DNA from: Sorghum bicolor
Lineage: Eukaryota; Streptophyta; Magnoliopsida; Poales; Poaceae
Length of the DNA stretch: 64,000 bases
Direction: 5' to 3'
NCBI RefSeq assembly: GCF_000003195.3
Contig: NC_012870.2
Coordinates: forward strand, 40,329,492-40,393,491
Both the position numbers and the translations under genes were made by a program. Positions 23,135-33,702 of the stretch are shown here, piece by piece; the first letter of the stretch is position 1, and each line of letters starts with the position of its first letter. Below the pieces are notes generated by a model, which worked only from the letters and a program-made list of their open reading frames with translations, made no database searches and was not told where the DNA came from.

Positions 23135-24475
23135 TGTTGACGGTCCTTAAGTATCAAATTTAATTATCAAATAAATAAAGAAAAGGATCCAAATACAACC
23201 AACATCTAAACTTAGGGTTTTATCTGACAGAATTCCACAAGTTTTGGTGTTTGTCTATTTCTGCAGGGGGTTATCAGGAAATATGGAAGAAAGGCCCACA
23301 CGTCGGGATTACATAGAGATATTAACATGCCGCGCAATTTTCTACCATCTAGAAGACTCCAAAAGCCACGGGAACGAACGGGAGGCCGATCGGGCCCGGG
23401 GGCAGGGCGCCCGCCCAAGTCCCTTGGGTGCCCGCCCAGCTACAGTAACCAATCAGCTTCAACTTCGCGGATCATGCTCCACCGACCTAATACTTCAAGG
23501 AAAACCACACGATCAATGTCGGTTTGATCCGACGGCCCAGATTCATCTGAAAAGACTATATAACCAGACCCCCTGGCCCCAGGAGGAGACACCCCTTGAT
23601 CATTATTCATTATTCATAGATAGAGCAAAAGCTAGGGTTTAGAGATGAGAGCTCTCCTCTCTTCTCTAAACTAGAGTAGATCTAGATAGTAGCAAGATGG
23701 AGAGCGAAGGAGGATTAGAGGAGAGGCCGTCCTGTCGGTTCTTCCTCCGGTTGTACTTCGTCATGATCAAGCTCTAATCAAGCTTGCTCATGGGATGACT
23801 CTGGTAATCTACTTCTAATTCATTATGCAATTACTAATCATGTATGTTCTGGTTCACAACTCTTTTGAGTATTCTAATCTATAGGACGCTATAGGTGAGA
23901 GTTGTAGTATAGGTGTAAGCGAGGTGCTTAGATCTAGATTACTTGTGGATATGCCCTGTCTAGCTGGATCGTGTGGTAGGCCGCGTAGGTGACAGTTACG
24001 TTGGTCCTCTGTAGTCCACCTCTCGTTAGCAGGACGGGTAGGGTTTATCGGCCTAAGGATAAACATCCTTTGTGGTGTACTCTTATCACGTGGTTCGTCC
24101 CAGACATAGACATACCCCTTTGAAGTAGAGAAACCATTGTTATTCTCTCTATTCTGCTACCATCGCCCATATACTAGAATTGCTCTACTCTCTATTCCCA
24201 TATTATCAGTCACTGTTATCTTACCTTTAATATTGTTCTTATTCAATTCTACCATCTTTCCTATTTACACTTATCTATCTTTCTTGGTTAAGTTAGAGCG
24301 TAGATCAGTTCTCCCGTTTCCCTGTGGATACGATAAAACCTTTAACCGGGTAAAAAGCTTCAACTGTATCCGTGCGCTTGCGGATTATCTGTGTGCGTAT
24401 AAATACCATAGTACACTCTAGTGCCATGCTGGGGATGACAACCTAGTATTCAAGTGGTGTTAGCGAGTGTCAACA
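23135..24475 (+). repeat. E: 5' LTR
   Basis: Termini TGTTGAC/GTCAACA. A TATA box, ctatataa, lies at 23556-23563. Upstream of it are two GC-rich words (gggcgcccgccc, gggtgcccgccc) spaced about 20 bases, also found in H. Downstream is a GA-rich leader. Small frames inside (up to 132 codons) are shared by both LTRs but have no domain. Confidence 0.92.
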
Positions 24476-24484
24476 AGCATTTTT

Positions 24485-24501
24485 TGGCGCCGTTGCCGGG
24501 G
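24485..24501 (+). other. E: primer-binding site for tRNA-Asp
   Basis: TGGCGCCGTTGCCGGGG is the exact complement of the 3' end of plant tRNA-Asp(GTC) including CCA, as far as I recall that tRNA. It begins nine bases after the LTR end. tRNA-Asp priming is typical of Athila-like elements. Confidence 0.88.
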
Positions 24502-24631
24502 AAACGGTTGCTGAGTTGACTACGAACTAGCTTAATCATTTTTTTTTTAAAAAAAAATATATTTTCTTTTTATCCTTTGCCTCATCTCTGCTATTCTTTC
24601 TTCTTATCTAATCCTTGATCTTTGGTCTATC

Positions 24632-25942
24632 ATGAATTCAAACATGTCTATCTATGAATTTCATAGACCTACGGGCACACATCTCGAACCACCAAAATCT
24701 TCAAAGCCTATCATAGCATCTAGTTTTGAGATAGACCCCGAATACATAGAATTTGTTCAAAAACAACCTTTCTTAGGAGAAGGTGAGGAAAACCCATACA
24801 CACATCTAAGAGAGTTTTATCGAGTCTGTGACCTCCTTCGCATAGAAGGAATGTCCGATGAGACCCTTAAATGGAAGCTCTTTCCGTTCTCTTTAACGGG
24901 AAAAGCTAGACATTGGTACAAACTCAAAATAGGGAGTGTTCATGGAGATTGGAAGGAGTTACATAATAGTTTTCTTTCTAAATATTTTCCAATCTCCAAA
25001 GTGGTGGAACTTCGGCGTGAGATTATTTCTTTTAGACAACTGGAAGAAGAATCTCTTAGGAAATCATGGGACCGCTTTATTAACCTTACTCTCACTAGCC
25101 CAAAGCTTTCTATTCCAGAAGAAGTTCTTCTAATTCACTTTTTTGAGGGCCTTAGTAGGGAAAATAAGCAAACCTTGAATACAGCCTCTAGAGGATCCTT
25201 TTATCACCTACCTACTAGTGAAGCTTGGAATTTGATTGATTTATTAAGTGGAAAGTCTCCTAGCTTTTATATCCCTGAGAAAGAGACAGAACCAGTTCCT
25301 AGACAAGAAGAAGAAGTTTCGATAGCCAGATCACAACCACTTCAATTCCAAACTTTAGCTATCTATCCTAAACCATCAATACCCCAAAATTCTCCAAGGG
25401 AGGAAGGAATTCCGACCTTAAATCTTTCAGATGCTGATGGTTTAGACTTCTGGTTCCATAAGAGACCTTCAAGCAGGGATAATTCAAATCCTCGCAATAA
25501 TGGTTCTCTTAGAGAATGTCCTGGTTCCTTTTATGAAGAAGTCGAGGATGACATATCAAGTGAAGGAGAGTTAAGCCATTCTATCACCTCCCCTTTCCTG
25601 ATCACAAGTTCTAAATGGCTAGAATGTGTAGAATGGATGGATAAGGAAGAAGCCTTAATGAATTCTGACTTTGGTTCAATTTCAAATGGTGAGTTCTTGA
25701 CTCCCTTTGAAGATGAGATTCATCCAACTATAGAAGAGGACATAAGTGAGACCAATCCAAGAGAAACTCTGAACATTCAGATTGGAGACGAAGATAACAT
25801 TAATGAGCATGGAATTTATTTCATAGCCACTTTGTTTACTCCATGCTCATATGCAACATCTTCCCAATCTATTGGTCTCTCCAACATCACCACATTTGAG
25901 ATCTCCAACCCCCTCTTCCTTTCTATTTATAAAAAACTTTGA
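24632..25942 (+). CDS. E: Gag-like protein (436 aa)
   Basis: Starts with ATG 130 bases after the primer site. A capsid-type retrotransposon gag domain spans about residues 55-190 (motifs FPFSLTGKARHWYK, FLSKYFPISKV, EEVLLIHFFEGL). A Glu/Ser-rich linker follows, then a conserved tail (about 390-436) with SIGLSNITTFEISNPLFLS. There is no zinc knuckle and no protease. The tail reappears in the ORF of I, where the frame runs about 16 codons further; in E one extra A in the run after TATAAA causes an early TGA. The protein could still form particles, since the capsid core is open and intact. No pol follows, so this is a Gag-only unit. Confidence 0.85.
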   Translation: MNSNMSIYEFHRPTGTHLEPPKSSKPIIASSFEIDPEYIEFVQKQPFLGEGEENPYTHLREFYRVCDLLRIEGMSDETLKWKLFPFSLTGKARHWYKLKIGSVHGDWKELHNSFLSKYFPISKVVELRREIISFRQLEEESLRKSWDRFINLTLTSPKLSIPEEVLLIHFFEGLSRENKQTLNTASRGSFYHLPTSEAWNLIDLLSGKSPSFYIPEKETEPVPRQEEEVSIARSQPLQFQTLAIYPKPSIPQNSPREEGIPTLNLSDADGLDFWFHKRPSSRDNSNPRNNGSLRECPGSFYEEVEDDISSEGELSHSITSPFLITSSKWLECVEWMDKEEALMNSDFGSISNGEFLTPFEDEIHPTIEEDISETNPRETLNIQIGDEDNINEHGIYFIATLFTPCSYATSSQSIGLSNITTFEISNPLFLSIYKKL

Positions 25943-28900
25943 AAGGGCAGTTGTCGATGCATATGTCTATAATAAATATTGCAGATCTCATTGAGTTGAT
26001 CTTGATTTAGGTCAGCGTTGGAAGGGAAACCACTTCGCCGACATAAATTGATGGTTTCCCAAGGACAAGCTTAGTGTCCTAAAATAAGCACTGATCAGAT
26101 CGTAACATGAGTTTTTAATTATTTGCAACATTACCTTGTGTATTGAGCATATAAGGATAATTGTAAAAATATTCCTTCGGGTATTCTTGTCACTAACCTT
26201 CACAGGATTGGAGCAAAAAGATCAGATGAATGACAAGCAAGTACAAGGTATGTCCAACCAATCATCATGCAACACTGAATTAAATTAATCCAAACTTGAA
26301 TTCTGCAAAATTCAAGCTTGGGGGAGTACTTTACAAACATCCTTTGCCATGTTGCTATGTTGGTTGTCCCTACCTTTAAGACATGCTGAATTTGTTAAAT
26401 ACTAATCACACTACTTCATCTCCACTTGAGTAGATCTCTATAAATGCTGTCATGTTACCTTTGTCTATTTACTAGTAAGTGTTAGTTTGGAAGTACTGCA
26501 CATGCTTCTATTGGCTTTTAAATTAAGAATGGTGCTTAGGTTAAACAGCCTTCCTTAATCTAATTAGACATGGAGTCTAGTTCGGTTATTGAACTAAAAA
26601 CTGCTTGTGTAGACATTGGTATATTATTGTCGGACTAACCCCTGCAGAAAAACTTTCAATATCGATTTGGGAAGTCCTGAGATAAACTCATATCAGAGAC
26701 GAAGAGAGTGACACATGAAGTTTAACAATTTGCACAAGAAGGACATAGCTCATTCATCATAGAGAGATGATCCATGGAGGGTGCCACAAACACGATGCAC
26801 AACCGCTAAGAAAGGAAAGCTTCCACAAGGTGATACTACACCATCACTCTTCAAGTAAGGTAACACCTTAAGGTACTTGACTATCACTTTTATAAGCTTC
26901 TCCTTGGTTCTGGCGTTCATATAAATAAAAGAGACAAACATGTATGATTTACAACTCTAGATTAACCAACCCAACTGATTCAACATGTTTAGTCCTTTAA
27001 TCCTTGTTCTTAGTACTACCTCCATGATCCCACACTCCTAATCATATGAGCTAAAATGTTACACATTCAATCATTGAGAGAGATATAAAGAAATATACAT
27101 AGATAGATTATCTTTCCATAAGGTTGAGAGATCTGATCTGACAAATGTTATAAGTGCTACGCTCATGAACTTTTCATCCATCAACTTTGTCTTGCTCACT
27201 ATGCTTAGGGTTAGAGAAGAACAAATACACTTTAGGTTATGTTGGTGTTTTCCACCAACAGGACCCATGCACTTGATCTCTGCCTTGTCTCTATGAGCAG
27301 GTACACTTCGAGCAAAACACGGAGGAGTTTTATAACTCTCAGACTGTACCAAATGAAGGACCTGGATCTACGAGCACAAACACACTGAGCAGGATACTGC
27401 CAACACCGCACTTCGAGCTGCTGGGCAAACGAAGAACATGGGTGACACCGTATCAAGAGGTGCAGACGTCAAGGTCCGCACCTGAATCAAATGACGTACC
27501 TGAAGAATGAACACGGTGAGAAGTCTTGTTAAGAAGACTTAAAACATTGAACCCTCGCCGAAAGGTAAGATCGGTAGTTATCCATATTTATCCTTTCTGC
27601 ATTCCCTTTTCCCTTTAATTGTTTACTTTCCTTAAATAGATTATTAGTTAATCATGCTATCTTGAAAAGAAAATAAAAATGTTAAAAAATACTAAGCCCC
27701 ATGTGAGTATACGAGTGGCATAAAACCCATAAGTACCTTCACTGTGGTGGCATAAAAATAAAATAAATATTTCTTTTCTGCTTTATAAAATAAAAAAAAT
27801 ATAAAAACAGGGAGTAATATTTGTTGAGGAAGCTCAACGTGATGAAGGCTAGATATTTATGCTAACACTTAATTAGTTCCACAAGCTTTGTTGTCTATTT
27901 GAGCTCCACAGAATTTAAGAATCAAGAAGACTAGCAGACGGAGGACATTCTAATCGCTGTCAGAATGCTGCTGACTTTCAAATACACCTGCCACCTGCTA
28001 GCTACATCAAGAGAAATTATGTCAAAATTCAGCTTGGGGGAGAGCACCCCATTTATCTCGCTAAGTATTTCTACCTATCTTTATACTTATATTATATTAG
28101 AATATTAAAATAAACTATGAAAAAGCAAATAAAGATTTTGTGCTTATATATATATCTTTTGCTTAGTGTGTTTAATAAATAAATAAAGTGGCTATGCTAA
28201 TCTGAATCTTAATAATAAAACTCTAGCGTGGATATGATGAATAGTTGCTCTGCCTAATTTGCAAATTTGATGTTCTCTCTCGAGTTTAGACATAACTGTT
28301 ATAATTTAAAGCTTGCTCTAGATCTAAACTTGTGGGATGAAAACTTGATCTGAAATCTAAGTTGTTAACGGATATGATATGGGAAGGTTGAGCTGCTGTT
28401 TATCTGTTCCTAGAGATGCTAGAATTCTGGAGAATTTTATCTTTGAAAAATCTTTAAAATATTCCATGATGAGTTCCTGTATGATGAGAGTTTAAATTCC
28501 TACCACAGCCATATATACATGCTTATTAGACTATGAACCATACATTTACTTTTTACTGCTTATGAGCATTGAGTGTGGTCAAGCTGTGTAGACCCTTAGG
28601 AGCTTGTCATGCGGTTAAAATCAAGATTCACTTGCACGTTCACTCATATATGCTACTTCTACTCCGGAAGTACCATCCACATATATCAATCCATGTCCAT
28701 CTCGAGAACCACCCAAAAATATTCTACTCCTAATCCGGGAGAGAATAACCAAAAATATTTCTGTTTTTCCTTGTGAAATAAATGCTCAAGTTATCTTGCT
28801 ACTACCACTTGCTATATTATCTCAAGAGATGAGTGCTCTGAAAAAAAGAAAAAAAAGAAAAAAAAATAATAAACGAGGAAATAAAAAGGGGCAAGTGCCC

Positions 28901-29669
28901 GGAACCTCGAAAGAAATAAAAACTGAGATGAGAGGTAAAAATGGACAAGTGTCCGATAGTAGAGTTAGGGGTACAAGATACCCACCTGAGAGGAAAGAAA
29001 AAGAAGAGCATCTCATTCTCCTCATAAAGTTTCAAAAAGCAAGGAAGGTATGTATCCCCTCAAAAGAGCAAAAGTAGAATTAGACTTTCACCATTGTTAT
29101 CACCATCATCACCATACACCATTCATTCGCCACGCATGCACATCTTGATTTGGCTTATTGATTTGTTTCTTTGGATCCATGGTTTGACTATACAATAAAT
29201 GTCTTGTAAGTATGTATACTTTATCTCCCACCTATGAGCTCCGGATATTAAAGCCTTATTAGAATAGGGTGAGAGAGAAGGCAATGTCACTATGCCTTAT
29301 ACCACAAATACCACATATCTTGAGAGAAGGCATATACCATCACTGCCTTGGTAAGGATCCAGAAATACCACAAAAGAGAGATTTAGAGAGTCATACAAGG
29401 AATCTCTGAGTTTTATTTGAAAATCTGCAAAAACTCCAGAGCTATAGCTGATCAAGAATAAGAGACATGACACTTGGCTATATTGTTCTATCTCTTAACT
29501 ACTCAAGACAGAAGTGACGGTTACAAGTCCCATAGTGAAAGGCAAAGTAAGTAAGTTTTAAGTCTTGACAGTTTACTCTAACTCAGAGATAAGACCTCAT
29601 TTAAAAAGCATGTGTACCGTCAACTTTTAAAAATATTGCAACAACTTCTGATCCATCGCTGAGATTATC
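25943..29669 (+). other. E: noncoding internal region
   Basis: About 3.7 kb with no credible ORF. Its first 400 bases are shared with I (48872-49270). Two polypurine-like words lie at 26314-26326 (AAGCTTGGGGGAG) and 28030-28042 (CAGCTTGGGGGAG), well upstream of the terminal one. The part 27650-28375 is also present, reversed, in G, and the part after about 28490 has a diverged counterpart in A. The purine stretch at 28840-28875 is a homopolymer-rich A/G run. Confidence 0.75.
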
Positions 29670-29689
29670 CTTGCTCAGGGACGAGCAAG
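29670..29689 (+). other. E: hairpin next to the polypurine tract
   Basis: CTTGCTC, loop AGGGAC, GAGCAAG: a perfect 7-bp stem four bases before the polypurine tract, at the same place as the hairpins of A and B. Confidence 0.7.
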
Positions 29690-29693
29690 AGGT

Positions 29694-29708
29694 AAGCTTG
29701 GGGGAGTT
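29694..29708 (+). other. E: polypurine tract
   Basis: AAGCTTGGGGGAGTT directly before the 3' LTR start at 29709. Confidence 0.88.
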
Positions 29709-31049
29709 TGTTGACGGTCCTTAAGTATCAAATTTAATTATCAAATAAATAAAGAAAAGGATCCAAATACAACCAACATCTAAACTTAGGGTTTTATCTG
29801 ACAGAATTCCACAAGTTTTGGTGTTTGTCTATTTCTACAGGGGGTTATCAGGAAATATGGAAGAAAGGCCCACACGTCGGGATTACATAGAGATATTAAC
29901 ATGCCACGCAATTTTCTACCATCTAGAAGACTCCAAAAGCCACGGGAACGAACGGGAGGCTGATCGGGCCCCGGGGCAGGGCGCCCGCCCAAGTCCCTTG
30001 GGTGCCCGCCCAGCTACAGTAACCAATCAGCTTCAACTTCGCGGATCATGCTCCACCGACCTAATACTTCAAGGAAAACCACACGATCAATGTCGGTTTG
30101 ATCCGATGGCCCAGATTCATCTGAAAAGACTATATAACCAGACCCCCTGGCCCCAGGAGGAGACACCCCTTGATCATTATTCATTATTCATAGATAGAGC
30201 AAAAGCTAGGGTTTAGAGATGAGAGCTCTCCTCTCTTCTCTAAACTAGAGTAGATCTAGATAGTAGCAAGATGGAGAGCGAAGGAGGATTAGAGGAGAGG
30301 CCGTCCTGTCGGTTCTTCCTCCGGTTGTACTTCGTCATGATCAAGCTCTAATCAAGCTTGCTCATGGGATGACTCTGGTAATCTACTTCTAATTCATTAT
30401 GCAATTACTAATCATGTATGTTATGGTTCACAACTCTTTTGAGTATTCTAATCTATAGGACGCTATAGGTGAGAGTTGTAGTATAGGTGTAAGCGAGGTG
30501 CTTAGATCTAGATTACTTGTGGATATCCCCTGTCTAGCTGGATCGTGTGGTAGGCCGCGTAGGTGACAGTTACGTTGGTCCTCTGTAGTCCACCTCTCGT
30601 TAGCAGGACGGGTAGGGTTTATCGGCCTAAGGATAAACATCCTTTGTGGTGTACTCTTATCACGTGGTTTGTCCCAGACATAGACATACCCCTTTGAAGT
30701 AGAGAAACCATAGTTATTCTCTCTATTCTGCTACCATCGCCCATATACTAGAATTGCTCTACTCTCTATTCCCATATTATCAGTCACTGTTATCTTACCT
30801 TTAATATTGTTCTTATTCAATTCTACCATCTTTCCTATTTACACTTATCTATCTTTCTTGGTTAAGTTAGAGCGTAGATCAGTTCTCCCGTTTCCCTGTG
30901 GATACGATAAAACCTTTAACCGGGTAAAAAGCTTCAACGGTATCCGTGCGCTTGCGGATTATCTGTGTGCGTATAAATACCATAGTACACTCTAGTGCCA
31001 TGCTGAGGATGACAACCTAGTATTCAAGTGGTGTTAGCGAGTGTCAACA
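29709..31049 (+). repeat. E: 3' LTR
   Basis: Same length and termini as the 5' LTR. Differences seen by eye include tctacag/tctgcag, atgccacgc/atgccgcgc, gatatcccc/gatatgccc and caacggta/caactgta. Confidence 0.92.
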
Positions 31050-31054
31050 ACCGG
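31050..31054. repeat. E: right target-site duplication (accgg)
   Basis: Matches 23130-23134 exactly. Confidence 0.92.
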
Positions 31055-31728
31055 CAGAAGGTCAGTAGTAACTTCAGTGACGGGGTTACTCCAGTAGTTA
31101 CCTGCATTAAACATGTCTACAAGATTTGCAGATTCTAATCCTTCCGGTTGTGATGGTATACCGGGGTTAGTAACAGCAACAGCAGCAGCTATTTGATTTA
31201 ACTAAGATTCAATCATTTTTATTAAAGCTATTTTGATTCTTGATGGCAGTAGAGAAATTATCCATTCTGTTATTTATATTTTCTAGCATTTTATCATTAG
31301 ATGCCAATTTCTTAGATAGGTTATCCATTAGCTTTCCTTGATTAGACACTAACTCTCTCAGAGGTGGAAGATTATTATTATTGTAAGAATTATTACCTTG
31401 ATAATTACCTGAGTAGTTAGGCCTCTGTTGATTCCAACCTTGATTTTGTTGAGGACGATTGTAGTAGTTGTTGTTGTTATTGTTGATGTAGTTCACATCC
31501 TCAAGTATCTCAGGGCAGTGATTGCCTGAGTGTCCAGTATATCCACACTGCTCACAAGTCATGTGAGAGTCGTAGATGTGCATAACTTCTTTCTTATCTC
31601 CAGCTCTATCATTGAGCTTCTTCATGAGCAGGTCTAGCTTTGCAGACAACATGTCTACCTCCTTGAGCTGATGTATACCTCCACCTCTCTTGCGTGTCTA
31701 GGTCCTTTCTTCATTCCAGCTTTGGTTG

Positions 31729-31733
31729 GATGC
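31729..31733. repeat. F: left target-site word (gatgc)
   Basis: gatgc before F; aatgc (46042-46046) follows F. One mismatch, consistent with a single G-to-A change. The split G gag frame rejoins across these words. Confidence 0.7.
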
Positions 31734-32773
31734 TGTCGGTGTTTTCCCCCTGGGGGGTCACACCAACGAGTAAATTTGTATGCGTGCTCCCTTTCCCAGA
31801 TGGTGATGCAAGAAGACACAAAGATTTATCCTGGTTCGGGCAAGAGAAAGCCCTACGTCCAGCGGGGGAAGTTTGTATTATCTTGCACCGAAGTGCTTGT
31901 ACAGGGGCGAATACAAGCGTGGTATGAAGTATGGGAGTTCTACTGCGTATGGGCGTGGTGTTGCCTCACGTGTTGTTGTCTATCTATTCCCGAGTCCTTC
32001 CTATTATAGCACCAAGGAGAGACCCAGGGTACATGTATAGGTGTCAGAGTAGGGGTCGATAGAAGCATTGAGTGCTGACCTACTCGAGGCTTCCGTACCG
32101 GCGTAGCCTCGAGCCGTGCCATCTTGGTAGCCTGGTAATGATTACGCGTGCCCCTGCATCCTGCTCTGCGCGCCGTCTTGGGCTGGTTCAACGGTCGCAC
32201 GCTTGTACGGCATGGCGGCAGATCCGGCAGGGTGGTTGTGGTGTTGTCAGTCGACGCCCAACTCGTCTTCAGGAAGGAACCGTGTGTGGTCGATGGTCGG
32301 ACGCCGTGCAATGCCCTATTACCCGGAGCGCTGACCTTGGTTGCCTCGAGGGAGTACTGATTGGACGTTCCATCCCTATTTCCCGCGTCCTGACACGCCC
32401 TGGGCCGTTTGGTGGGCAAGGCTGCAAAAAGAACGACGGGACGGGTGCCTGTTATCACGCCTCCTGTGACCAGTGTGTTAGGTGGGAATGCGGCGGGCGC
32501 ATTAAATGTCCTGGCTCTCGTGCGCGCGTCAGGCGGCGGACAGTGTCCTTGCGCTTGATTCTCCTTGATTCGCTCGGGCCTGTTTCCGTATTCGACGATA
32601 GCTGGCGCTCGACCCTTGATCGATTCGCTCGACGCTATTTCCGTCTTCGAGGCTGCGGCCGTTGATGGCTGCGCATATGTATGACCAGAGCGTCGAGTTG
32701 ATGGCCTCGACCTGCGTACGGATAATCTCATTATGTGCATCGGTGAGGGTACCCCCTATTGATACCCTCGACA
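31734..32773 (-). repeat. F: 3' LTR
   Basis: Plus-strand ends TGTCGGTG and CCTCGACA. On the minus strand it starts TGTCGAGG next to the polypurine tract. Direct repeat of 45002-46041. Confidence 0.9.
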
Positions 32774-32786
32774 GTAGCCCCCGAGT
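32774..32786 (-). other. F: polypurine tract
   Basis: On the minus strand ACTCGGGGGCTAC touches the LTR start TGTCGAGG. This CTCGGGGGCTAC type is familiar from Tat-lineage elements. Confidence 0.8.
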
Positions 32787-32816
32787 CTCCATTCGAGTGC
32801 TGGTGCTCGAGTGGAG
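32787..32816 (-). other. F: hairpin adjoining the polypurine tract
   Basis: An 11-bp stem with one mismatch (arms CTCCATTCGAG and CTCGAGTGGAG on the plus strand) around an 8-base loop. It abuts the polypurine tract, as in A, B and E. Confidence 0.65.
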
Positions 32817-33556
32817 GCTTTGTTTTGCGCTCGAATTTCCGTGGGGGCGCGCGAGCGACCCCGCGGGGGTAGCCCCCGAGCCCTCGGAGGAGTTTTTGAC
32901 TCCTTTGAGGGTTATTTTGCCTAATTTGCAGAAACGCTATCGGCACCAGTGGAGGAAGGTTCTGATTGGCTTGCTTTGCGCGGAGGTTTCGACGTACTCT
33001 CGATAGAGCGAGCGTCTTGCACCCCAGATTGAGTTCCTAGCGGGTAGTCCAAGTGAGAACCTGTGCCCCTTTCGAGGGGGTCAGCTGTAGCCCGGAGGCG
33101 TTCTCATAAAGCAGGGTCGACGTGGTCAGGGGTACTGGTCTCATTCGATAGAGTCCAGTGGCTCGATGCCTCCCGTCAGGGGGATCCCTCTCGACTGTCT
33201 CGACCCTACCTTGGACATCGCCAGCGAGTCTTCGAGGCGGGCCTCGATCTTCGACCGCTCGCTGGGGATCCCTGACTCCGATGCTCGAGATCGGCTGTCG
33301 AACCCTTTCAGTGGGCCAGCCTGCGACCTCTCGAGGCTTTCGCGAGTACGCCCCTTGACTTATAAGGGAAGGAAGTGGCCGCGGCGGTTCGCCTTTTCGC
33401 CCGTTGGGCGCGCCTTTTCAGGTGGGTGACGTTACGACACTGCGTCGGCGTGGAATTCGGAGCGCCCCGCCTGTGAGGGGGAAAAGACTGTTAGATGGCG
33501 CATTTATGGGGGGAGTTACCTCATTTCTCAGATCTGTCTGTTGGCGGACTGCTGCC
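32817..33556. other. F: region between the polypurine tract and the accessory-gene promoter
   Basis: GC-rich, with many CTCGAG/TCGAGG words, and no ORF of note. On the plus strand it is upstream of the accessory gene's TATA box, so it probably holds that gene's promoter. I see no specific factor site. Confidence 0.5.
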
Positions 33557-33564
33557 TATAAATA
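33557..33564 (+). promoter_or_regulatory. TATA box of the F accessory gene
   Basis: TATAAATA at 33557-33564, with a pyrimidine-rich stretch (ttctttcttcttcc) 25-40 bases downstream and the ATG at 33703. Spacing and context fit a plant core promoter on the strand opposite gag-pol. Confidence 0.65.
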
Positions 33565-33702
33565 CGCAGTGGCGCCGCTGCCGTTCTTTCTTCTTCCTTT
33601 CGCCTTCTTGCTTTCACCCTTTCGTTGCCTTAGCTCTCTTGCCGTCTTACGCGCGCGTGCACCCCCTCGAGCGATAGCGAATCCACCGTCCTTCCAGCCA
33701 AG

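Larger units (their letters stand above)
23135..31049 (+). mobile_element. E: young non-autonomous Athila-like element encoding Gag only
   Basis: A complete 7.9 kb insertion with 1341-bp LTRs (23135-24475, 29709-31049), a tRNA-Asp primer site (24485-24501), one gag-like ORF, about 3.7 kb of noncoding DNA, a hairpin and polypurine tract before the 3' LTR, and a perfect 5-bp duplication accgg. The LTRs differ at about ten sites by eye (below 1%), so the insertion is recent. There is no protease, RT or integrase, so movement would need proteins in trans. It sits in the gag-to-protease region of G. Confidence 0.92.
31050..31733 (-). pseudogene. G: gag middle segment with CCHC zinc knuckle
   Basis: Minus strand, from the F boundary to the E boundary. 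Contains a short helical region (ADMLSAKLDLL-like), then a CCHC knuckle, CEQCGYTGHSGNHC (about 31525-31566), for RNA binding, then an Asn/Gln-rich stretch and a coiled region. Breaks: TAG at 31698-31700, a one-base shift in an A run near 31210, and TAG at 31202-31204. It is the nucleocapsid part of the same Gag as 46042-46649. Confidence 0.8.

Noticed and set aside
23244..23642. 132-codon ORF inside both LTRs of E
   Set aside because: Crosses the TATA box and leader; not kept in frame in H or I.
31940..32740. 266-codon minus ORF in the F LTR, also at 45208-46008
   Set aside because: Repeated only because LTRs are duplicated; the LTR copies differ by many silent and replacement changes alike and no domain is seen.
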